Of a stretch of DNA of 64,000 nucleotides, positions 52,853 to 60,599 are shown piece by piece. The stretch is from positions 1 through 64,000 of the forward strand of contig JAKQNF010000012.1 of the NCBI GenBank assembly GCA_029565935.1, given 5' to 3'. Every line of letters begins with the position of its first letter. Position 1 is the stretch's first letter. Made by a program: the position numbers and the translations under genes. The notes beneath the pieces were generated by a model, which saw only the letters and a program-made list of their open reading frames with translations, was not told where the DNA came from and did no database searches. This DNA is from Bacillota bacterium. Its GTDB lineage: Bacteria > Bacillota > DTU025 > MWDF01.

Positions 52853-53797
52853 TCACTGGTAGTAGACCTTGTTGCCGAGCGCCTTCCTCTGTATGAGCGT
52901 CAGCAGGAAAATCACGAAGAACAGGAAGTATCCGATAGCGGCGGCGTAGCCGAACCTGAACTCACCCCAGCCTACGTCGTACAGGTATTTTACCACGACG
53001 AGGGTGGTCTTCAACGGACCTCCCCCTCCTCCCGGCCATAGCACGTAGGCTTGCGTGAACACCTGGAACGAGCCGATTATCGATATGATGGTGAGGAAAT
53101 ACGTAGTGGGTGACAGAAGCGGCCAGGTTATGTTCGAAAAGAGCTTCCAGCCGCTCGCCCCGTCTATCGCGGCGGCGTCGTAGTACTCCTGCGGGATGTT
53201 CTGGAGGCCCGCGAGGAAGATGATCACGTTATAGCCGAGATGCCTCCATATGCTCATGACGACCAGCGCGAACATCGACCATTTAGGATCGAGCAGCCAT
53301 CTCTGGCTGGAACCTCCGAACAGGTTGATGATCGAGTTCAGCATGCCCGACGAATCGTCCTTGTATATCCACATCCATACTATCGAGATCGCGACCACGG
53401 GGGTCACATACGGCAGGAAGTACGACGTACGGAAGAAACCGGAGGCCCTTATCTTCTGGTTCAGGAGATAAGCTACGGCAAGCGCGATGGCTAGGCCGAT
53501 GGGCACGGTACCGAGCACGTACACCAGAGTGTTACTCACGGACTTTATGAAATCCGGATCCGAGAACATCTCGACGTAGTTGCCAAAGCCCACGAAGTCC
53601 CATCTTCCGAGCAGGTTGGTATTGAAAAGGCTTATGTAAGCAGCATAGAAAGCGGGGAAGAAGTGGAATACCACAAGCACCGCCGTGGCGGGGAGAATGT
53701 AAAGGTATGCCCCGAGGTCCTGGAGCGCACCCTTCCCGGGCCTCTTCGCCCTTAGCCTCTCATTGCCGCCGATACGTCTAGTTTCGTCCTTGGTCAT
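52853..53797 (-). CDS. Carbohydrate ABC transporter permease (MalF/UgpA type)
   Basis: A 314-residue inner-membrane permease with six helices after a basic N-terminus (about 1-25). The EAA-type loop is YDAAAIDGASGWKLFSNITW (about 203-222), and a C-terminal RKALGNKVYYQ tail ends it. It pairs with the downstream permease as the channel of a CUT1 importer. It begins 4 bases after the secreted hydrolase gene, which suggests that hydrolase and importer act on related compounds. Confidence 0.93.
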   Translation of the reverse strand: MTKDETRRIGGNERLRAKRPGKGALQDLGAYLYILPATAVLVVFHFFPAFYAAYISLFNTNLLGRWDFVGFGNYVEMFSDPDFIKSVSNTLVYVLGTVPIGLAIALAVAYLLNQKIRASGFFRTSYFLPYVTPVVAISIVWMWIYKDDSSGMLNSIINLFGGSSQRWLLDPKWSMFALVVMSIWRHLGYNVIIFLAGLQNIPQEYYDAAAIDGASGWKLFSNITWPLLSPTTYFLTIISIIGSFQVFTQAYVLWPGGGGGPLKTTLVVVKYLYDVGWGEFRFGYAAAIGYFLFFVIFLLTLIQRKALGNKVYYQ

Positions 53798-53801
53798 CCC
53801 T

Positions 53802-55865
53802 CTACCACCTACCCTCCATGAGCCATCCTAATACAGAGGCCGTGAACTTCGTATTGTCAAAACCCGACTTTTTGAGCTCGTAATCGGAGAAAGGAACGCT
53901 CCCTATGAGCATCACTTTCCCCTTCCCCCTCTCGAATGCCGCTACGAATACCGGCGATTCGGCCAGCCCCGCCTCCGTCTTCGAGTTAAGGCCGGGGGTC
54001 CTGGCAATAAGCACCTTACCCGCGGCACCCTCTTTCAATGTCAGGGAGCATCCTTCCGTAAAAGCTATCTTGTACGTGCCCGACTGCAGGGAAACGGTCG
54101 CGGAAGTTGCATTGGCCCCTTTAAAAACAAGCATGTCCGAAGAGAACGACGCCCGTACCTCGAGCAGGCCCAGTAGTGTCGCGAAATCCTTGAAGTCCCT
54201 TGAGCCATCGCCTATGTCACCCCAGCCGAGCAGCAAAAGGCTGCCTCCGTCCTCCACCCATCCAGCCACGGCCGCGAGCTCTTCCTCTTCATAATACGTC
54301 GGTGTAAGCGCAAATCCTTGTTCAGGAAGCGGAAGTACGAGCAGTTTCAGCCCTTCGAGCGATCCTTTGCCTATCTCCCCGTCCAAGACGCCGCCTTCAT
54401 ACCCCATCGACTTCGCCAAGTCGACAAGCCCTGTGTAATAGGAGGTCAGCCTGTTGTTGTGCCCCTCGTCGACGGCAAGTCTCATGGGCTCCTTATCGAG
54501 CACCTCATACCTGCCGGCCGAGAACGACTGCGGCCCCGCAGGCGAACTAAGGACCAGCTTCAGCTCCATGGCACCTTCCATGTCCGGGACGAACGGTATC
54601 GTAAGGTGGGCCCACCTGCCGGGACTGATTGACAGCGAACCTTCCGCTTCCTTGACATAGCCGCCCGTATTCTTCGCATAGAGCTCATAGCCGACCTCTG
54701 ACGCCATGCTGCCGGTCCTGTCGGCGACCCTGGCATAGAAGCTGGCCTGCCTTCCTTTTACCAGGAACGTGTCCTCGACCGAGAAGTCCGATGCCACGAG
54801 GCCCGCTCCGGTCTCGACCCATATAGGGGAAGTAACGATCCTGTCGCCGTCAGCTTCTACCATCCTGGCGTAGAAATAGCTGTAATCATGGAGCAGCTCG
54901 ACGTCCGCATAGTATACGCCACCTTTTGACGGTCCTATGCTGGCAGCGACCTTCCCGCCGTTCGTGATGAGGTCTATCCTGGAGTAGGAGTCGCCGTCGG
55001 GATCCTCGGCGAGTATCCCTACCTTCATGCGCTTGCCTGCCGCCGGACCATCCGTCGTGATGGTATCTCCCATCAAGTTGTCCCCTATCCATATAAGGGC
55101 CCTTGCGTTCCTGTCCTCGGTCGAATAGGTGCGCATAAAGCGCATCGCTTCCAAGACGGACGCCCTTGTGAGTTCCTTTGCGACGAGGCCGGTCCTTACC
55201 TCGGCCGCACTGCCCCAGTCGTTCTTGTGGTTATCCTGGTTGTTGACCGCGCCGACTTTCCAGCCCCTGTCTAATGCCTTCACGTAGGAAGGTTCGTTAC
55301 GCGTGTTCCTGTTATAGGCCCCGGAGCCGACCTCTAGCATACAGGCTATGTCATCTGCAGACTTCCAGTACGAAAAGTCGTTCCAGTTCGGCTGTATGTC
55401 CGGGTTGGGATGGTTGAACGTTGCGATGCCGTCATATTCGTGCATGAAGTCCATAAAGGAGGCAAAATCCCTCTGGGTATCCCTGGATGCTGCGATGGGG
55501 GTCCCATATCCGTTCATATGCCCTTCCGAGTGGGTCCATTCGTAGCCTACCAACGATACGAACTTCCCCGGGACATAGAAGGCTTCTGCTTCTTGTATGG
55601 ACTTGTACCAGAGATGGATGTTCGTCGTTTGCTGGAAATAATACCCATGTTCGGTCAGCGAGAAGAAGTCCATGCCTCCTATCGTGCTTACCTGCGAGTA
55701 TGCTTCCGTAGGGGTGCCCATCCCATCCGAGTACGATGTATGGGCGTGCAGGTTGCCGAAGTAGAAATTGATGTCAGGCACTCCCTCAGGTGATGAGAGA
55801 ACCGATGGTGCTACCATCGTAAGCAGCAATATCAGAATCACTGACTTCATCGCATGTCTGCGCAT
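53802..55865 (-). CDS. Secreted CehA/McbA-type PHP-domain metallohydrolase
   Basis: The 687-residue protein has a signal peptide (MRRHAMKSVILILLLTMVAP) and a PHP-type metal domain: FGNLHAHTSYSDG (about 34-46), SLTEHGYYF (about 76-84), GYEWTHSEGHMNGYG (about 109-123), FNHPNPD (about 155) and VNNQDNHKNDWG (about 212-223). Residues 360-465 look like an Ig-like domain. The C-terminal 220 residues resemble a ThuA/glutamine-amidotransferase-like fold (LLLLGWGDIGDGSRDFKDFA). CehA/McbA relatives cleave carbamates or phosphoesters. Placed between binding protein and permeases, it may process the imported substrate outside the cell. Confidence 0.85.
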   Translation of the reverse strand: MRRHAMKSVILILLLTMVAPSVLSSPEGVPDINFYFGNLHAHTSYSDGMGTPTEAYSQVSTIGGMDFFSLTEHGYYFQQTTNIHLWYKSIQEAEAFYVPGKFVSLVGYEWTHSEGHMNGYGTPIAASRDTQRDFASFMDFMHEYDGIATFNHPNPDIQPNWNDFSYWKSADDIACMLEVGSGAYNRNTRNEPSYVKALDRGWKVGAVNNQDNHKNDWGSAAEVRTGLVAKELTRASVLEAMRFMRTYSTEDRNARALIWIGDNLMGDTITTDGPAAGKRMKVGILAEDPDGDSYSRIDLITNGGKVAASIGPSKGGVYYADVELLHDYSYFYARMVEADGDRIVTSPIWVETGAGLVASDFSVEDTFLVKGRQASFYARVADRTGSMASEVGYELYAKNTGGYVKEAEGSLSISPGRWAHLTIPFVPDMEGAMELKLVLSSPAGPQSFSAGRYEVLDKEPMRLAVDEGHNNRLTSYYTGLVDLAKSMGYEGGVLDGEIGKGSLEGLKLLVLPLPEQGFALTPTYYEEEELAAVAGWVEDGGSLLLLGWGDIGDGSRDFKDFATLLGLLEVRASFSSDMLVFKGANATSATVSLQSGTYKIAFTEGCSLTLKEGAAGKVLIARTPGLNSKTEAGLAESPVFVAAFERGKGKVMLIGSVPFSDYELKKSGFDNTKFTASVLGWLMEGRW

Positions 55866-55962
55866 GGCAATACCTCCGCAACCCTTGAATCTATGAACAG
55901 CCCAGGGCTATGGCTGCCGCCTAGTCCCTGGGCTGGCGCGCTATATCGTTTTTAGATCCCTC

Positions 55963-57234
55963 TTAGAAGCCAAGCTTCTTGTTGCCGACGGTCACGGCTT
56001 CGGCGAGTGCTTCAGCCACTGTGGCCTTGGCCAAAAACGCCTTTTGCACTGCGGTGCTTATGTCGCCGCGGATGCCGTTCCACGCTGCGAGGTTGGGGTC
56101 GTACTTGATGTAGTTGAGCTGCTTGAGGCTCTGCTCGGCCTTCGGGTTCTTCGCGAAGTACTCCTTCATTATGCCGAGGTAGAGAGCCGATTTCCTCACG
56201 GGGATATAAGATGTGCCGATGGCCCATTTCGCCGTCTGGGTAGGCTCTACCATCCACTTAACGAACGTCCAGGCTGCATCCTGCTCCGCCTTGGTCGACT
56301 TCGAATAGATGGCAAGGTCGGTACCGGCGACCGGCGTGGCCCTATACTTAAGATCCGAAGCCGGAAGCGGCGCCACTCCCCATTCGAACTTGCCTGCTAC
56401 CGCGCTCTCAGTGTAGCTGAGGCCGGGCGAGCTGGTCATGTACATCGCGGTCTTACCGGCGCCGAAGTCGGCATCCCAGTATCCGCTCATGTATGCAGCT
56501 ACCTTGTACTTGTTGAGCATGTCGACCATGAACTGGAGGGCTTTCTGTCCCGTCGCTCCACCTATAGCGAGCTTGCCGTCCTTGTCAAGCCACTCTCCGC
56601 CGGAAGCGAAATAGAAGCATGCGAAAAGGTCGATGTTATCCCTCAGGCCGATGCCTGAACGGATGAACTCGCCCTTGTCGTTCCTCTTCGTCAGCTTGTT
56701 GGCTGCCGTCAGCAGCTCCTGCCATGTCGCCGGAGGGGTCGTTATGCCGACCTCATCTAAGGCGGTCTTATTATACACGAGCACATATACGCTCTTGTTG
56801 AAGGGCATCGTGTACCACTTGCCGTTGATCATCGAAGCCTTCCTAAGTCCCTCATATATGTCGTCTACCTCTAGTTTCGACATACCGTTTGGACCATTGA
56901 CGAAGTTTTCGATCGGTACTAGAGCATTGCTGGTTATGAACTCCGCCGCCCAGTTTCCGTAAACCTGGGAGACCGTCGGGGGCTTCTGGGCTACCAGTGC
57001 GCCAGTCAACTTTTGCTGAAGAGCACCGTAGTTGCCCTGATATTCGGCCTTTACTACAATGTCGGGATGAGTTTCGTTAAAGTCCTTCACGAGACCTTCA
57101 AGTGTAGCGCCTAGTTGCGCACCCATGGCATGCCAGAAAGTGATTGTCACTTTAGAGGCGGCTAGGCTTGCGCTGCCTAAGGCCAACGCCAGGATGAGAG
57201 AAAGTGCGACGAGCATAAACGTCCTTTTCCTCAT
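55963..57234 (-). CDS. Extracellular solute-binding protein (sugar or glycerol-phosphate type)
   Basis: A 423-residue family 1 binding protein. The signal peptide MRKRTFMLVALSLILALALG-SASLA-AS has no lipobox Cys, so the mature protein should be soluble. The mature start KVTITFWHAMGAQLGATLEG resembles UgpB-like proteins (FWHAM...LG), and FNKSVYVLVYNKTALDEVGI (about 140-159) and SYIPVRKSAL are further family marks. The ligand cannot be read from sequence; a polyol or sugar phosphate would suit the neighbouring hydrolase. The ATG at 57234 is preferred over an open start six codons earlier. A promoter lies upstream. Confidence 0.92.
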   Translation of the reverse strand: MRKRTFMLVALSLILALALGSASLAASKVTITFWHAMGAQLGATLEGLVKDFNETHPDIVVKAEYQGNYGALQQKLTGALVAQKPPTVSQVYGNWAAEFITSNALVPIENFVNGPNGMSKLEVDDIYEGLRKASMINGKWYTMPFNKSVYVLVYNKTALDEVGITTPPATWQELLTAANKLTKRNDKGEFIRSGIGLRDNIDLFACFYFASGGEWLDKDGKLAIGGATGQKALQFMVDMLNKYKVAAYMSGYWDADFGAGKTAMYMTSSPGLSYTESAVAGKFEWGVAPLPASDLKYRATPVAGTDLAIYSKSTKAEQDAAWTFVKWMVEPTQTAKWAIGTSYIPVRKSALYLGIMKEYFAKNPKAEQSLKQLNYIKYDPNLAAWNGIRGDISTAVQKAFLAKATVAEALAEAVTVGNKKLGF

Positions 57235-57299
57235 TGATTCCCCGGCGGGCATAACCCGCCGAGTGCCCTCCCTTCATGTTAGGTCTGAACTCGCTTTTA

Positions 57300-57329
57300 A
57301 TTCTACATCATGCAGGAGGCTAATTCCAA
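57300..57329 (-). promoter_or_regulatory. Promoter of the binding-protein operon (through holA)
   Basis: TTGGAA (57324-57329) and TAGAAT (57300-57305) on the minus strand, 18 bases apart. The leader then holds a GGCGGG/CCCGCC hairpin near 57243-57261, just before the ribosome binding site. Confidence 0.6.
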
Positions 57330-57345
57330 CACCATAAGCGGTCTG

Positions 57346-59712
57346 TCATAGGTATCTGAAGAAAGGCGCCCCGTTCCATGTGTACTTCCTAGCCCTCGCC
57401 GTCACACCGTGCCCTTTGGTGTAGAGTTCTACCATGCCGTCAGAATCCGTCCTGAACACGTCTGCGCCGATCGACTCAATCCTGGTGATGGTACCCAGCG
57501 ATGGATGCCCGTAGTTGTTCTTGCCCACCGATATGACGGCTATGCTGGGTGATGTAGTTTCGAGCAAATCGACCGACGCCGATGTCGCAGCCCCGTGGTG
57601 ACCTACCTTAATGGCATCCGCCAATCCGTTGCCGTATCCACTTTCAAAGCCGCGCCCCGCATCGGCCTCGAGAAGTATCGTATCCGACTTGTAAGTGAGC
57701 ATTACCACCATAGAAGCCTCGTTTAGGTCGTCACCCTCCTTTATCTCTTTTATTGGATTCAGTACGTCTATCCTTATGTCGCCCGCCGTAATACTCGACC
57801 CTCTGATCAGTCCTATTGGTGACAATCCGGCTTCCATGGCGGATTGCTCTGCGACTTTGTCACCTGCCGGGACTATCGTGCATCCTATGTTTATGGATCT
57901 ACTAAGAGAATCCAAGCCCGAGATATGATCCAGATGCCCGTGCGTTAACATAAGCACGTCTATGCTGTTGATTCCCATGTATCTCAAAGATGGTAGGATC
58001 CTAGTTTCCATGGCGCTTGTTGAGCCATAGGAAGGACCCGTATCGATTAGCATCGCGAACTTCCTTCCCAGGGTCAACAATGAGCAGTCGCCCTGGCCTA
58101 CGGAAAGTATCCTCACTGTGAGAAGCTCACGTGGCATCATCGACACCATGACTACTAAAAGCAGTGCCGTAGCCACGATATATGCTCTCTTGACGTAGCA
58201 TGTCTTTACGGCCCTTCTGATTGAGATGGCTCCTGAGAATGATAGAAGACCAGCTGTGAGCACCAAACAGTAGAAGACGGTATGAATGCCAGGACCGATA
58301 CCTGTTGGAACGGAGGTTACATTCGACGAGCCCAGGATCGAGGCGGTTCTTTGCAATACTGAAAGGAAAGGCCTAGACACCTGCATAAAAGCCCTTCCTA
58401 ACCATGGCCAGACGAGGTTCATGGAAAACGATGTTAGCCCTATAGTCAATGCCAGAGATGCCGCCGGTATGGCGACAAGGTTGGCTACCGGGGATAAAAG
58501 GCCCATCCTGCCGTGGAAAGTAGTGATAATTGGGATAAGCGCAGCGGTAATTACGGATGAGACGAGCAAGGAATTCAGCACGTACGAAGAGGCCTTGTCG
58601 AATAGCCGTTCACTTTTCCGGGCCCGTTGGAACCATGCGGATGCAGCAAGTCCGGCTATGGCTACATAACTCATCTGGAATCCCTTGTCGAAGAGGCTGA
58701 GCGGGGATAGCATAAGCTGAACCGCACATGCCAAAGCCGTAACATACGAAAACCTAGCCCTCTTTACACCGATTCGTGGTAATACCATAGAGACCATGCC
58801 CATCAGCATAGCCCTTACTATCGAAGGTCTCATTCCCGCAGCCATCGCATATACCGGCAGAAACACTGCCGTCATGCCAGCCTTAAGGCTCGCCCCCGCA
58901 CCGAACCTGGACAATGCCCACGAAACCGCAGCCATTACTACCGAAAGGTGAAGCCCTGAGGCGGACATGACATGGGCGATGCCACCTTCGGCGAATTCGT
59001 TCACCGTAACCTCGTCCATGGACGACTTATCGCTCAGCACTATCGCGTCCATCAGGGCCTTCTCGTCCCATCTACGTAAAGCTGCGTACGTGAAACCTCT
59101 AAACGACTTGTAGAACGCCCAGGCTAATCCCGTTGGAAACGGTGCGCGCCCCTTGACCGCCGAGAGTTCCCTTATGGACACTCCCGTCACGTGCACACCC
59201 TTAAGGAACAAGTATGACCTCGCGTCGAAGAGCCCCGGGTTCGTGGCACCATTGATTAGGGCTACAGCCATCCTCGCCTTGACGGCATAACCTGGCCCTA
59301 TGTCATGAAGTAATGATTCATCTAGGTACTTGCAGTCGATTAGAATCTTGCCCCCGACCCGGCCTATGCCGTCGACTCTAAGCTTACCGATGACAAGCTG
59401 GGTTCCGGACGATCCTTCGTATACCCATGATATAGAACCCTCGACGCCTATCTCTATGCCGGACAGCTTCGCTACGGAACCTATCGATGATAAATCCACA
59501 ATCGCCACGGATGTGTTCCCCATGATGAATCCCGCTAGCAACGCAATACAGCACCTAATAATATCGTCGAAGTCATGTCTTGGCCTGGATTTCGATATAA
59601 TGAAAAACCCCGTCGTGGAAATGAGAATGAACGCTGAGGCCGCAGTTGCGTAACCTGCTTTCGAGGCTATGATGATGCCCGTGGCTATACCTGAAAGCAA
59701 CGATGGTATCAT
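57346..59712 (-). CDS. comEC: DNA uptake channel protein ComEC/Rec2
   Basis: ComEC forms the inner-membrane channel for single-stranded DNA in natural transformation. The 788 residues have the full layout: two N-terminal helices, an OB-like domain (about 60-170), the competence membrane domain (about 205-500, with GIAHVMSASGLHLSVV near 240), and a C-terminal beta-lactamase-like domain (MLTHGHLDHISGLDSL near 589, VGHHGAATS near 705). The metal motif HGHLDH is intact. It overlaps comEA by 4 bases. Late competence genes here suggest a transformable ancestor, but no pilus genes are in the window. Confidence 0.94.
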   Translation of the reverse strand: MIPSLLSGIATGIIIASKAGYATAASAFILISTTGFFIISKSRPRHDFDDIIRCCIALLAGFIMGNTSVAIVDLSSIGSVAKLSGIEIGVEGSISWVYEGSSGTQLVIGKLRVDGIGRVGGKILIDCKYLDESLLHDIGPGYAVKARMAVALINGATNPGLFDARSYLFLKGVHVTGVSIRELSAVKGRAPFPTGLAWAFYKSFRGFTYAALRRWDEKALMDAIVLSDKSSMDEVTVNEFAEGGIAHVMSASGLHLSVVMAAVSWALSRFGAGASLKAGMTAVFLPVYAMAAGMRPSIVRAMLMGMVSMVLPRIGVKRARFSYVTALACAVQLMLSPLSLFDKGFQMSYVAIAGLAASAWFQRARKSERLFDKASSYVLNSLLVSSVITAALIPIITTFHGRMGLLSPVANLVAIPAASLALTIGLTSFSMNLVWPWLGRAFMQVSRPFLSVLQRTASILGSSNVTSVPTGIGPGIHTVFYCLVLTAGLLSFSGAISIRRAVKTCYVKRAYIVATALLLVVMVSMMPRELLTVRILSVGQGDCSLLTLGRKFAMLIDTGPSYGSTSAMETRILPSLRYMGINSIDVLMLTHGHLDHISGLDSLSRSINIGCTIVPAGDKVAEQSAMEAGLSPIGLIRGSSITAGDIRIDVLNPIKEIKEGDDLNEASMVVMLTYKSDTILLEADAGRGFESGYGNGLADAIKVGHHGAATSASVDLLETTSPSIAVISVGKNNYGHPSLGTITRIESIGADVFRTDSDGMVELYTKGHGVTARARKYTWNGAPFFRYL

Positions 59713-60503
59713 CTGGCGATTACCTTGTCCTTGAGGGCTTCGAACTTCGCAGGCCCGATACCTGATACGTCCATAAGGGCTTCTATATTGACAAATGGCC
59801 CTTTTGATACCCTATGGTCGATGATCCTCGCCGCAAGGGACGGACCTATGCCAGGGAGTGTTTCAAGCTCTGTTTGGCTGGCCGTATTGATGTCTACGAA
59901 TCCAGTGACTTTTGGCTCCTCAACGGAAGGTCGCAGCGGGACGGCAGCCATAACGTCCAGCCTGCCCTCGGGTATATGTTCAAGGCCCTGGCTTTCCTGC
60001 GCTTCCTCAGTGATCCTGGCCGCTCTGCCCTTTTCATCCAAGCTGACGATTTTCTTTTCCGGTATATAGACCTGTTGGCCGTCGATGATGGGAAGTGCTA
60101 TGTTCACTGCATCTTTATCCGCTTTTTCTGTCATCCCTCCAGCTGCCTCTATAGCATGATGTACCCTTGATGAAGGCTGTAAGGCATATAGGCCTGGTTT
60201 CACGACGTGGCCGGCTACATGTATATAGATCTGCTGCTGCCTTAATGCCGTAGGATCGTCCTGCTCGGTCAGTTCGTCACGGATATCCGTCTCGCACGCA
60301 TCGGCATCGGTCCCACGGTCGTTACCAGTAACTTCATCGGAAATGCACTTCTCGGTGATTGCTTCTTCCACATCCACTGCAGCTTCTATGACGATTGCTG
60401 GCGGACGCCGAAAGCGGAGGATGAGGGGTCCGATTGCCAGGGTGCATGCCATGACAAGATATGCGGCGGCGACAGTCCTTTTGCCTATAGGAAGCCTTCC
60501 CAT
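59709..60503 (-). CDS. comEA: Competence protein ComEA (DNA receptor)
   Basis: ComEA binds double-stranded DNA outside the membrane and passes it to ComEC. The 264-residue protein has one N-terminal anchor helix (about 10-30), an acidic linker, a SLBB domain (IYIHVAGHVVKPGLYALQP, about 93-111) and a C-terminal double helix-hairpin-helix (VDINTASQTELETLPGIGPS, then LAARIIDHRVSKGPF, about 202-264). This is the normal domain order. comEB is absent between comEA and comEC. Confidence 0.94.
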   Translation of the reverse strand: MGRLPIGKRTVAAAYLVMACTLAIGPLILRFRRPPAIVIEAAVDVEEAITEKCISDEVTGNDRGTDADACETDIRDELTEQDDPTALRQQQIYIHVAGHVVKPGLYALQPSSRVHHAIEAAGGMTEKADKDAVNIALPIIDGQQVYIPEKKIVSLDEKGRAARITEEAQESQGLEHIPEGRLDVMAAVPLRPSVEEPKVTGFVDINTASQTELETLPGIGPSLAARIIDHRVSKGPFVNIEALMDVSGIGPAKFEALKDKVIAR

Positions 60504-60549
60504 CCCCCACCTCCGGTGTCCTTACCGGACCGTAAGCAGATGATACGAC

Positions 60550-60573
60550 AAAGGGGGCGCACGAAGCGCCCCC
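60550..60573 (-). terminator. Terminator after leuS
   Basis: GGGGGCGC pairs with GCGCCCCC around a 5-base loop, followed by TTTG on the minus strand. It separates leuS from comEA. Confidence 0.65.
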
Positions 60574-60599
60574 CATCCTGACTAGTTTTGGCATGGTTT

